A stretch of 64,000 nt of DNA from Stictocephala bisonia (Eukaryota > Arthropoda > Insecta > Hemiptera > Membracidae). Location: the NCBI GenBank assembly GCA_035578905.1, contig JAQJVL010001203.1, positions 1-64,000 on the forward strand, read 5' to 3'. Numbering within the stretch: the stretch's first letter is position 1; the number at the start of each line of letters is the position of its first letter. This document shows, piece by piece, positions 1 through 9,653 of this stretch. A model generated the notes under the pieces. It did not search any database. It was not told where the DNA came from and was given only the letters and a program-made list of their open reading frames with translations. Made by a program: the position numbers and the translations under genes.

Positions 1-454
1 TTTATGTTGTAAAAATAATACTGACTTTATGTAGGCCTATTACAAATAGATAATACTTAATTTATACTCTTACTCTAATCTTAGATATAGTTCATTATTG
101 CCATTAATTTAGCCTATTTTTCATATAGAAAATCATTTTGTTTTTTAATATTATCACATGTTCATTATTATTATATTATTTCTTGTCAATTGTTTTCTGT
201 CTATTATGTATCTAATGAATGACAAAGTCTGTATAGTCCTGTACTATTTTTGACGAATAAAGATCTTGAATCTTGATTGAAAAGAATTGAAGTTGACTGA
301 GTAAAAGTGCAGAATTACCGAAATCACTCCACGATAAGCAATTTGTTCCAAATAAAGAGTATTCCCCATATAATTATCAATCGTATAAAGCTTCACACAA
401 TCCTATTTATATCAGAAATTTGTCAAATAAAATGCTATTTACAAGTTTATACAT

Positions 455-623
455 CACTAGGTCAACGGAGCTTTTCGTCCACAAACACCACCGTACCAAC
501 TACCTGAAGTTTGGACCTGTGGCTAGATTGCATCAACTTGGAAACTCCGTCCCTGCTGAAGTGGATTTCTTCAATGACAGTCTTAGCACTCTGAAACGGA
601 AATGGTTTGTCTCTTCAACATAG
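455..623 (+). pseudogene. C-terminal remnant of a LINE ORF2
   Basis: About 55 codons ending at a TAG at 621-623. The peptide includes LGNSVPAEVDFFNDSLSTLK, which fits the conserved C-terminal pattern of non-LTR reverse transcriptase ORFs (asparagine-x-x-proline, then a hydrophobic/acidic stretch, then a lysine-rich end). Compare IPIDIRQLRDS at the end of the LINE at 8.7-14.1 kb. All catalytic parts are missing because of 5' truncation. Assignment rests on this pattern and on the LINE-like borders. Confidence 0.5.
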
Positions 624-1120
624 AACTTTCCACAATGCAACCTACCTAGCTCACCTCCCTAATTACCTCCACACTTGTTACCCACTTTTACCACACACAC
701 GGACGCACGCTGGCACACATACGCACATTGTCTACAATACTTAAACGCTACGCATGTTAATGTAGTTTTAAGCAACCCTTATTTTGTTGTTGTGTTATTT
801 ATTTATTTTATATATTTATTATATAATTTATCACTATTGTTAATCACACTTTTATTGTTGTTATTTTTTAAATAGATATTACTGTTATTTAATATTATTT
901 CATTTCTCTTAATTTATTGTTGTTATATATTCTTACCGATTATGGCTGTTTACTTTTTATTTAATTTACTTTTGGATTCTTATCTACAGGCACACGCTCG
1001 CTCACACACACACTTTTTTTACCTTTTTTATTATTTCTATATATATACTGTTGTTTGTTAATATTTTCGTTGTACTATTAAAATTTACGATTAAAATATT
1101 GTTGTTATTATTAAATATAT

Positions 1121-1152
1121 CGTCAGCCTAATTAGCAAAGGTCGTAACTCCA
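1121..1152 (+). repeat. Left terminal inverted repeat
   Basis: 32 bp, perfect inverted match to 4947-4978. The inner part GGTCGTAACTCC is the same motif that recurs in the subterminal regions. Confidence 0.9.
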
Positions 1153-1305
1153 AAAAAGCAAATTTTACAGGAGAGTAAAAAAACTGTTTCCATGACAACC
1201 ACATCAACTTTTATAAATGGTTTTTATTTTTTATTTAAGTATAGTTGCCAGCACACAATATGATGTATGTTTTATTAAAAAATAAAGCATCGCAAAATTA
1301 TTTTT

Positions 1306-1361
1306 GGAGTTACGCCCTTTTCTATTTAAAATACAATTTATTTGTGGAGTTACGACATTTT
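1306..1361. promoter_or_regulatory. Left subterminal motif pair
   Basis: Two copies of GGAGTTACG (1306-1321 and 1346-1361), each followed by a pyrimidine-rich CCCTTTT or ACATTTT. They repeat the inner end of the TIR. Probable transposase binding sites by position and repetition. Confidence 0.5.
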
Positions 1362-1576
1362 CTCACATAACATCTTAAATTTTTTCATAGCTATTTTCAG
1401 GGCTATGCAGGTAAATACATATTAAATACAGTAATCTTTGTAATTAAAAGATTTTATTAAATACAATTAAAATATTTGTAGCTATGTACTATCAATTGAA
1501 GTATTAAGACGACTTCTTCATGTCTGTTTACTGTTTACGAATGTCTGTTTACTGTTAATTGTTCACGAATGTCTGT

Positions 1577-4150
1577 TCACTCCCATAACAAATTATCATA
1601 AAAAGAATGAAAATCAATTGGAATGGTTTTTTTCAACTCCTGGAGATCATCAAACTTGCGCTTTTTTATCTTTAACCTGTCTTTGTACAAGGCAGGAATA
1701 TCACAAGTCTCTCTGGGCACTATTTCCAATACACCCCGGATCGGAAGTTCAGTGTAATCATCTGTAAATCGTAGCTTGTGCTTTAACCCATCTTTGTCAT
1801 ATTTTAATGCACGAATGTCGGTTACACAAGGATCCCCTACCTTCCTTCCCGGTCTAATAGACTTGAAATGCTTTAGGCTTTCATAGTTTTTGAAAAAGGT
1901 GTGGTCGAGGTATGTCACTGAGTATGGATTAGGCTTGATTCTGGCTTTCTCTATGGCTTTAACATAGTCAATCGGCACATTGAAAATCTTATTTCTGGTC
2001 TGCCTTTCAATACTGGAATGGACTGAATCAGCTTCCATTTGGGTATGCCCCTTTTCTAGGAATTTTTGCTCGATTGTAATGTTCAGTAGTTTGGCTAAAT
2101 TGGCTAGCCCATTTGCTAAAATTGCATTACGGTTTTGATACGTACATCCGTCACTGTATATAATAATACTCTTGATATTAGGAGGCAAAGGACATTGCTT
2201 ACGGATAAAATCACAAATTGCTGACGTGAATTCATTGGCTGTGAGGCCTCCCTCAGACTCGTTCCATACATAACAATGCACGTCTTTTGTTTTTAAGTTG
2301 AAGAAAGATAAGTTATGCACAGCTAATTTAGTTTTGTAATACAGACTTGATACATTAGATTTTGGACACAGCAATACACATTGCAAATCCATAGTAAAAA
2401 CATGACTATCAGTAGTTTCCTTGTCTGCTTGTTTTTCGTTCCTTGCTTCTTCTTTTTTTACCATGTGTACTGCGTAAACTTCTTCAGTTATATTTCCTGT
2501 GCGATAGCCAACGCAAATGTCGCATTCATCTTTTTTAGGTCTGAATAAACTGAGATTATTTTCTTCAAACACGTTCAAAAATTTTGCAATTGAAACAGTT
2601 TTAACATTGTTCTTTTCACAACACCATCGACAGTACTCTCTGTACAAATCTTGTTTTGAGGTCCAGTTGGGTTCTAGATAAAGTTTTGATGAGTTTTTTC
2701 TACAATAATGAGATTCCATTTTTGATAAACTTTTAAAAAACAAGTCCAAATTTTCATTTGGTTCAGAAAATATTTTTCTCCTGGATTCGGAAATCCTTTG
2801 GTACTTATTACCTTGGCTTGTTGTAGTTGGCATAAGATCAGCGGTGTTAGGGTTTTCTTGGGCATCAAATTCGTTGAAATTGTCATCTTGATCTTCCATA
2901 ATGCTGGATTTTTTCCAATTTCGCAAAGCTTTTTCCCCAATCCCCAATGTCCCCAAAAACATTTTTTTACAAATACGGAATTTTTCTTGGTTTTTTTCTA
3001 AGAAATATATGTACGAATTTTCTCTTCTACTTGAATCTACGTTTTTCCTATCCCTTGCCCTTGATGTGGGTCGAACAATAACAAGAAGATTCAAATAAGT
3101 TTTCTTTTCTTGCCATGACATTTTCCAAAATTTCTTGAAAATCTTCTCCCTATCTTCATCTGTTATCATGTTACATTTAATTTGCATTTTATTTTTAAGT
3201 TTGCACTGACATCTCTCTTTCATTTTACGTTCGTCTTTTGGTACATCATATCTCCATTTTCCATCCTTAAATGTCTTTCCTGAATACGATCTTCCTTTTT
3301 CCCTTGCTGCTTTGTTACGATTTACAAGCCAATCCTCTTCATTTACATGCTGTCGTTTCCTCCTTTTCCTTTTTTTCACAATGTCTATAGGCTCGTTATT
3401 TTCATTGACTGAATTTGCTCCAATGTTAGATAATGGTAATGGCAATACTTCATTACCACTACATTCATTAAGCGTGGATCTCGGGTTCTCACCGTCTAAA
3501 TCTTCATCTGAAGAAGAAGGCTTATAGTCAGGATCGTCAGGGTCCATGTCCATTGAAAGGGATGCATCATCAATAATAGGCCTAGGCCTACTAAACAAAA
3601 TATTGGTAAAATTGTCTCCATTACCATTTTCTTCTTTTTCCTGATTCACAGTCCAATTCCCATCCTGTACCTTTTTAACTAGACACAACTGTAAAGTTTC
3701 CTCCTCTTCAATATTAGTATCATCAAGCTTAGGCCTATTTCCAGCATCCATTTCTGGTTCTCCCATAGTCAAATTAGGATCATCTTGTCCCTCAGTGGAA
3801 AATAGAATATTTTCATCAAGTTCAAAGTCTGACACATTTATATTTGGCACATCAATATGAGAATCATCATTACTAATGCATTGGACTTGGTCTTCATAAG
3901 AAAGAAAATAGGGTAAGTCATTGTTTAAATCTAAACTTAAATTAGGTAGCTCTGTAACTTCACTAGTTTTTAAGTCCAAATTAGAAATAGTAGTTCCACT
4001 TTCATCAACAAGCAACATATTTTCAGCCATGATTGCAGTATTCAAAACTTCATTTTCAATTTGAACTAATTTCTTATCATTTAATTCTTTTAGTTTTTGC
4101 ATAATTTTATCTTTTCTTGAAGCCATTCTGGGTAAATTTCTAGAAAACAT
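1577..4150 (-). CDS. DDE-type transposase-like protein, 857 aa
   Basis: Uninterrupted 857-codon ORF and the only gene of the surrounding transposon. The first ATG (4148-4150) was chosen; a second in-frame Met at residue 9 is equally possible. Residues 1-240 are acidic and low complexity. A basic KKRKRRKR cluster near 260 is a likely nuclear signal. A cysteine-containing segment (CQCKLKNK..KCNMI) and an RKIFSE/KKMFL region follow, then a DECDIC pair. The C-terminal half has an RNase-H-like layout: Asp588 in FTMDLQ, Asp667 in YSDGC and Glu706 or Asp708 in GHTQMEADSVHS are candidate metal ligands. I recognise this arrangement from many uncharacterised insect and cnidarian proteins but not a formal family name. 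Function as transposase is inferred from the TIRs enclosing it. Confidence 0.8.
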   Translation of the reverse strand: MFSRNLPRMASRKDKIMQKLKELNDKKLVQIENEVLNTAIMAENMLLVDESGTTISNLDLKTSEVTELPNLSLDLNNDLPYFLSYEDQVQCISNDDSHIDVPNINVSDFELDENILFSTEGQDDPNLTMGEPEMDAGNRPKLDDTNIEEEETLQLCLVKKVQDGNWTVNQEKEENGNGDNFTNILFSRPRPIIDDASLSMDMDPDDPDYKPSSSDEDLDGENPRSTLNECSGNEVLPLPLSNIGANSVNENNEPIDIVKKRKRRKRQHVNEEDWLVNRNKAAREKGRSYSGKTFKDGKWRYDVPKDERKMKERCQCKLKNKMQIKCNMITDEDREKIFKKFWKMSWQEKKTYLNLLVIVRPTSRARDRKNVDSSRRENSYIYFLEKNQEKFRICKKMFLGTLGIGEKALRNWKKSSIMEDQDDNFNEFDAQENPNTADLMPTTTSQGNKYQRISESRRKIFSEPNENLDLFFKSLSKMESHYCRKNSSKLYLEPNWTSKQDLYREYCRWCCEKNNVKTVSIAKFLNVFEENNLSLFRPKKDECDICVGYRTGNITEEVYAVHMVKKEEARNEKQADKETTDSHVFTMDLQCVLLCPKSNVSSLYYKTKLAVHNLSFFNLKTKDVHCYVWNESEGGLTANEFTSAICDFIRKQCPLPPNIKSIIIYSDGCTYQNRNAILANGLANLAKLLNITIEQKFLEKGHTQMEADSVHSSIERQTRNKIFNVPIDYVKAIEKARIKPNPYSVTYLDHTFFKNYESLKHFKSIRPGRKVGDPCVTDIRALKYDKDGLKHKLRFTDDYTELPIRGVLEIVPRETCDIPALYKDRLKIKKRKFDDLQELKKTIPIDFHSFYDNLLWE

Positions 4151-4523
4151 AGTAACTTATTACAAGGACTTATCTATAAGGCCTATAACCACCGGTAGGC
4201 CTATCTAAAACAATGAATTTTAACGTAATAGACTTGGAAAATTAAAATAATTGCAACTAACGTACGTTAAAAGACCTCTAGAGTTAAATTATCAGTTTGA
4301 AAAAGCCTTTAAACAGAAACATAATAAAACCGTGTACGTTTTTTTAATTTAATGGATTTTTACGATCATGCCGACCTTAAGTTATTATTGTTTATTTTTG
4401 TTTTGATATAACATATTTCATCTGAGCTGAGTATATCAGCTAATTATATAAGTTAGAGAAGACCTAAAAATAAATAAAATATTCACAGATGGACCCAAAA
4501 TGTAGCATTTCCATTGAAAAAGT

Positions 4524-4879
4524 GGAGTTAAGACTTTTGCTTATAATACTCATTAAAAAGCAAAAGACGTAACTCCACTGTATAATTTTTGAGGTTATTT
4601 AGTTGCTTCAAAATTATTATTTTTATTATTATACCTTATAATAAGTTACTATGGTTGTTAAAATTACTAATAGTAAGTTCACTTAGGCACAATAACCACT
4701 AACACAATCCACATCACAGGTTAACAAAGGCACTGCAACACCATCAAACATGTCAGTGAGACTTTCTCATAGACTACCGGAGTTAGGACTGTTGCACATT
4801 AGTGTTTAGAGGCATTTGGAGATACGACTTTTGATAATCAGTATTTTAAAGCAGAAAGCATTTTTTTTTAGATACGACC
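4524..4879. promoter_or_regulatory. Right subterminal motif array
   Basis: Degenerate copies of GGAGTTACGACTTTTGC at 4524-4540 (+), 4561-4576 (-), 4779-4795 (+) and 4818-4833 (+), with a shorter one at 4870-4879. Together with the TIR copy at 4947 onward they form an irregular array upstream of the transposase start. They could bind the transposase or control its promoter. Confidence 0.5.
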
Positions 4880-4946
4880 ATAATATTAAGCATTGGGCAA
4901 TAGCATCACAAAGGCTGTGTCCAAAAATCTCAAAAATGACAAAAAG

Positions 4947-4978
4947 TGGAGTTACGACCTTTGCTAATTAGGCTGACG
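4947..4978 (-). repeat. Right terminal inverted repeat
   Basis: 32 bp, exact reverse complement of 1121-1152, followed by the flank ATATAT. Confidence 0.9.
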
Positions 4979-6125
4979 ATATATTGTTGTTACTAATAAT
5001 TATTTGAATTTTGTTGTCATTTAATTTTATCTTTGATCTTTTAACTTTGTACTCATCACACTTGCAGGCTCACAAACATATGCACTTACAAGCAAACACA
5101 CCTATTTGCAATATTATTAATTATAGTCACCTCTTATCTGTTACAGTATTATCCTTTAATATTATTGCCTTTATACCAATTAGCTAAGTTTTTTAGTCTG
5201 CATTGTTATTTACATATCAAACTATGTTTAGTGTTATTTTCCTTTACTACATATTATTAGCTTGTATAATCAATTAATTAATTTTGTTGGAATTGTTACT
5301 TTAAATATATTATTATTCTTAGTCATAGAACTTTTTAGCTTGTTTTTCTTCTGATATTATTACTCACTTATTATATTTCTTTGCACTGTTTACTAAATTG
5401 TACCACTTTGTCTATTTCTTTTATTATTGTATTATTGTTTTTGTCTGTCATCAAATTTATGTATGTAATGGCATTGCCGTTGAAATAAATAAATAAATAT
5501 ACATGATATGCAGGCTACAAGTTATGCCTAACGGCACAGGTGCTTTGTCAAGTACTTCCACAAAGTATTTTCACTGACTGGTGAAGGACTTCTCTTTTGA
5601 GCCATTTCTATAAACACTTATTTCAAAACGCTGCTATGAGTATGAACATATGACAATGAAACGTAAACAAAACAAACGAACTACATTTATTTACTGCTAC
5701 AGTTACGATGTAGTAGTAGCGCAGTAGCAACAGCTGACGCCACGGCCTTTTAAATTACAATCACATCCATTAATCTATGCATTATTATTTAAGAGTCGAC
5801 GTAACTATACAAAATTATATATAATATTGAAAACTGTTTAATTTACTTTCGAAAACATAGATCATGGATATACGATTTAAATCAATAGCACATTAAAGTA
5901 ATTATGAAACAAGAATATATCGTTGCACAGCGCTATTTCAGTAAATATCGGCAGAAAGATATATTGTTGCAGGGCGCTCAAAGGGTTAATAATAACTGAG
6001 TAGCGACAAAATTCACATTTATGCCCGCCAGGCAACTGAATATAATGTAAATTACGTGGTTTTTATTTAATATAAATCACAGATTTTTTTTGAATAAGTA
6101 GATGATTGTGTTTGGATGGGTTAGG

Positions 6126-8259
6126 TTATGTTTGGGTAGGCTTTCTTCTGGATTATCAAGACATTATGGTTGAGACAATCTTGTGCCATAGCTGACATGG
6201 GCATGGAAAAAAGCAAAGTATGCTAGTAATTATTTTTTTAATTACGACAGGTTTTATTTAATGTTATTTTTATTTGATAAAGAAGTAATATCTCATTTAT
6301 TTTCCTCAGTTAGACATAACAACTACAACAATGTTGTATACTATTTCTGTTTTAAATTTACTGTAATGTAGTTTCAATAAATAAATTTAAAATGTTCTCA
6401 GTAATATTTTGTAAAACTACTATTATAACATAAAAACCTGGAATAATTCTATAGTATTTGGGAGACAATTAGGCATATTATTATGTTTAGTAAACACTCT
6501 AAAATAATAAAGATTATTTAGAAAAGAAATAATAATATTAATCATCACAACAGCAATTATCATATTTCGTTGCTTCGTTCAGAAATATATTTATGTAATT
6601 AATTGAAAAAAAATGATAATAATGATAAGTATGTTGCAAATAACAGATGTTGAGTAGATGACTTAATATAAATTCTTCTCTGACCTTGTTCAATTTCATG
6701 AAGCGGATTATTTTATTTTATTTATTTATTAATACATTTAGTTTTACAGTGTTGGCCTCACCAAGTTTGGTGTAACTTGTCGGTAAGGTCCATTATAACA
6801 TTTAATAAATAACTCTATTTAAAAATTATCAAAGTAATTGTGGTGGTTTAGGGCGGCACTACAATGTTATAACTGGTTTGGCAGTACAATGAAAGAGAAA
6901 GTTGGGACGTGCCGGCCCCAGATGCACTGTCGAATTGAAACGAACAATTGAATTTTTCATGCAATAGAGAGGTATATATATTTGGGAATCCTGCCTATTT
7001 GCTTTCTTGATTTTAATGTCAGTTGTTCATCATCAGCTTACTGACAAACTTCGCAAGTTTGTTCGTTTACGAGTTACATGACGCGCGATCCGTGGCCGAC
7101 ACTGCCCATCACACAACCTGTTGTCTATCCAATTTAATATCTTACAATACAATTAACACTAAATTTATTGTTTCTTCTAATCTCGAATCATCGATAAATT
7201 CGTATAATTAGAATGTATTGTATATTCATATTAGGCCTATACTACTATCCGTAACAACAGTTTAGAGACTCGAGTTTGGATGCTTACAAAAATTAAACTA
7301 ACAAAGCTATGGTAATGGAACCTGTACCAATATTTTTATTGTGCGTTGATAGGTGTCAACTAAAATTTTGTGTAATATTTTTTCATATTTATACTTTGTA
7401 CCGAACGAAAAAAGTACACGATTTTTCACTAATTCCAAACAAATCTTGACTTTTGAAAATCGCTGACTAAATACCCGTTCATATATCTTGATGAAAATTT
7501 GATAAAATTTAATTTAATTTTCTATATAACACCAACAATCTCTGAGAAACGACAAACTAACCGTAGGTTCGTGAGTCATACCGGCGGTAGAGGCAGTTTT
7601 GCCGCTGTGTGTGTAAAGTAACAAAAATTGTATGAGCGGCAGTGGCAAGTTTGCCATGACGGCTGAAGCCGCCCTGTGATAACCGTCCTGGCGGGACGCA
7701 CCCTGCACAAAACCTGCGTATAGTATTAATATTCTCTTTTCTATATCAAAGAGCTAGTGCTATACCTTCACTACAAGAGACTAGTGAGAATTTATCTCTA
7801 AATACAATCAGAAAACTAAATTTACTGCACATTTCTTTCGCTTTATAAGATTGTTTTTTTCTAAGACGTGTTACGTTTTGTATTAAATATGTTTTTCCTA
7901 TCATTTTTTGGGGGGAGGGGGTCATACCCCCAAATTCCCCCCTGCCAGCTACGGCCTTAAGTTGTTAGCACAACCAATTTTTCTATATATAACAACCTTT
8001 ACAGACAACTTGACAGCTGTGCATATGAACCAAACAAACTTATTTTTCATCAAAGTCATGTATGTAGCAATAGGTATTTTAGACATTTCTAAAACACTTA
8101 TTTTTCATAAAGGCAAACCCAAAGGAAATGTTGGGTATTGCAGAGTCAAAATAAAATAAACATACTTAAATCGGTTATCTTTGGCAAAAGAGGCACACAT
8201 CCAAATTTTGCATTAAATATTTATAAGTCTTCTTATATCTATTTGAATACTGCCTGCAA
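6126..8259. other. No gene seen; AT-rich intergenic sequence
   Basis: No coding ORF is supported. A reverse-oriented LINE-like A-rich end (TTTATTTATTTATTAAT) lies near 6715-6735. A small GC-rich patch lies at 7560-7700 and a G-run (GGGGGGAGGGGG) near 7910-7921. Nothing here can be assigned further. Confidence 0.4.
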
Positions 8260-8687
8260 CTGAAGTTGGAGGGGGAAGCCCTTGTTGCTAACACACCTGT
8301 GACTTCTGCTCCTCAGTATTTTCAATATTTAAGTGGTTAAACACGAGTTTTTGAACAAGTATTTTATACCTGTAAATTCAGTGATTTTTTCTTAATATAA
8401 GTGTCATATTAGTTTTTATTTTTATTTAACAGTAATCAGTTCATTTAAAGGTATTTAAGTACAGTGAATAGTGAATTCAGGTTTCATACTGCAAGTATTG
8501 TAGGAGGATCAGAGTATTGAGCCAGCTGACCTTTGACCACCCACTGATAAGCAGCCAAGCCAACAACTTACCATCTCATCACATCTGCTCTACAACTACA
8601 ATCAATACCTACAGCTGTCTGCTGTTATTTGTGCAGGTCTACTCAGAACTGACACTTGTAAATATTTTGCCACTACCTGGACTTTGT

Positions 8688-8932
8688 AAATATCTTACTT
8701 TGGAAACATTTTACTTGTATTAATATTGCAATTGCTAAATATCTTAATTTGGAAACATTTTACTTGTATTAATATTGCAATTGCTAAATATCTTAATTTG
8801 GAAACATTTTACTTGTATTATTATTGCAATTGCTAAATATCTTAATTTGGAAACATTTTACTTGTATTAATATTGCAATTGCTAAATATCTTAATTTGGA
8901 AACATTTTACTTGTATTAATATTGCAATTGCT
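8688..8932 (+). repeat. 49-bp tandem repeat, exactly 5 copies
   Basis: Five head-to-tail units of 49 bp (245 bp total), each beginning AAATATCTTA and containing GGAAACATTTTACTTG. Only a few single-base differences are present (TTACTTTGG in unit 1, TATTATTATT in unit 3). It lies about 300 bp upstream of the ATG of the downstream LINE ORF1, so it may be a 5' UTR promoter-monomer array as known in some LINEs. This role is inference. Confidence 0.9.
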
Positions 8933-9236
8933 TTTGTTTATTTGTTTCTTTTCTTGAAATAATACCGTACAAGTAAACGTCACACAACAAAAATTTATTA
9001 CAATATAAGCACAAAATGCACAATATACTACAATACAAGCACAAAATGCACAAATATTATGGTGATCGATTTCGTTGAACCACGCTCACCTTCCTCAGAC
9101 CAGAGGGATTCACAAAAGAATGATAATGATAAATAATATTACTTAATTGAAGTCAGCTGGCACTCATTGGTGATGAATTGAGTAGTTACTTGTGAGTGCT
9201 AATTAATTAATTGACTGATTTTTCTACATTAATTGA

Positions 9237-9653
9237 ATGGAATCAAAACAGATCAAATCAGCCCCTGAAGGGTGGAAAAGGGAAGAAGTTGTAAGACAAA
9301 CTGGTAAAAGCAAAGGAAAAATTGACGTATACTTTTTTTCACCTGAGGGAAATAAGTACAGGTCAAGAATTGAACTTCTAAAATTAATTCGTGAACGTAA
9401 AAACTCAACTCTAAAAATTGAAGACTTTAATTTTATGCCATCTAACAATCAAACCGCTAAAACTGCTACTGAGGCAACAAAAAATAAAAAATCATCCTAT
9501 TCGGAAAAAAACCTTGTAACAACTAGCATTTCATCACAAAAAACTATGGAAAAATTTTGTACCAGCAGAGACCCTCCTAGTTTGGATGAAACAGTGGATG
9601 AAGTCAGTTCTATTTTTTGTCCAATGTTGAGGAAATTTCAGATCTTGAACTAA
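9237..9653 (+). CDS. LINE-A ORF1, N-terminal methyl-CpG-binding domain part
   Basis: Starts at ATG 9237 in a good context (TTGAATGG). Residues 9-62 form a clear MBD: PEGWKREEVV, then SKGKIDVYFFSPEGNKYRSR, then a leucine-rich helix and IEDFNF. Aligned to MeCP2, the residues that contact methyl-CpG (Arg111, Asp121, Tyr123, Arg133 there) correspond to Arg20, Asp30, Tyr32 and Arg42 here, all conserved. The MBD is closest in look to the MBD2/3 type. The frame ends at 9653, but the coiled-coil/esterase frame opens at about 9617 in the -1 frame, right after a run of six T. Either an indel split one ORF1, or frameshifting or separate ORFs are used. Confidence 0.8.
   Translation: MESKQIKSAPEGWKREEVVRQTGKSKGKIDVYFFSPEGNKYRSRIELLKLIRERKNSTLKIEDFNFMPSNNQTAKTATEATKNKKSSYSEKNLVTTSISSQKTMEKFCTSRDPPSLDETVDEVSSIFCPMLRKFQILN

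Larger units (their letters stand above)
1121..4978 (-). mobile_element. Autonomous DNA transposon, 3.86 kb, perfect 32-bp TIRs
   Basis: Terminal inverted repeats beginning CGTCAGCCTAATTAGCAAAG are identical over 32 bp at both ends. The flanks read ATATAT on both sides, which gives a 4-6 bp AT target duplication; it is palindromic, so its length cannot be fixed. The element holds one long minus-strand transposase gene and several subterminal copies of a GGAGTTACGAC motif also present in the TIR. It is inserted in the 3' UTR of a LINE fragment. Perfect TIRs and an uninterrupted ORF suggest recent activity. I cannot name the superfamily with confidence. Confidence 0.85.
455..5497 (+). mobile_element. 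LINE 3' fragment, host of a nested DNA transposon
   Basis: This is the DNA present in copy A but absent from copy B of the surrounding repeat. It is flanked by TATACAT at 448-454 and 5498-5504. It ends in an AAATAAATAAATA tail just before the right target duplication, as expected for target-primed reverse transcription on the + strand. Its 5' end carries a short coding remnant (455-623), followed by a long AT-rich 3' UTR with CA-rich stretches. The 3' UTR is split by the DNA transposon at 1121-4978. Clade cannot be assigned from so short a coding piece. Confidence 0.75.
1..6125. repeat. Duplicated repeat block, copy A (interrupted)
   Basis: Bases 1-454 and 5505 to about 6125 match, in order and orientation, the uninterrupted stretch 24892-25960. 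The block opens with what looks like a LINE 3' end: an AATAAAGATCTTGAATC tail sits near 255-275, followed by AT-rich sequence and a small GC-richer piece near 5730-5750. The two parts of copy A are separated by about 5.05 kb of inserted mobile DNA. No coding potential is visible in the block. It probably extends left beyond the window. Identity by eye is well above 95 percent, so the duplication is recent. Confidence 0.85.

Noticed and set aside
2674..2940. 88-codon minus-strand ORF inside the transposase gene
   Set aside because: Overlaps the 857-aa transposase in another frame, with no independent signal.
9613..9619. Classical -1 slippery heptamer at the LINE-A frame change
   Set aside because: The zero-frame codons are ATT TTT TGT, so the X-XXY-YYZ register does not fit; a homopolymer indel is simpler.
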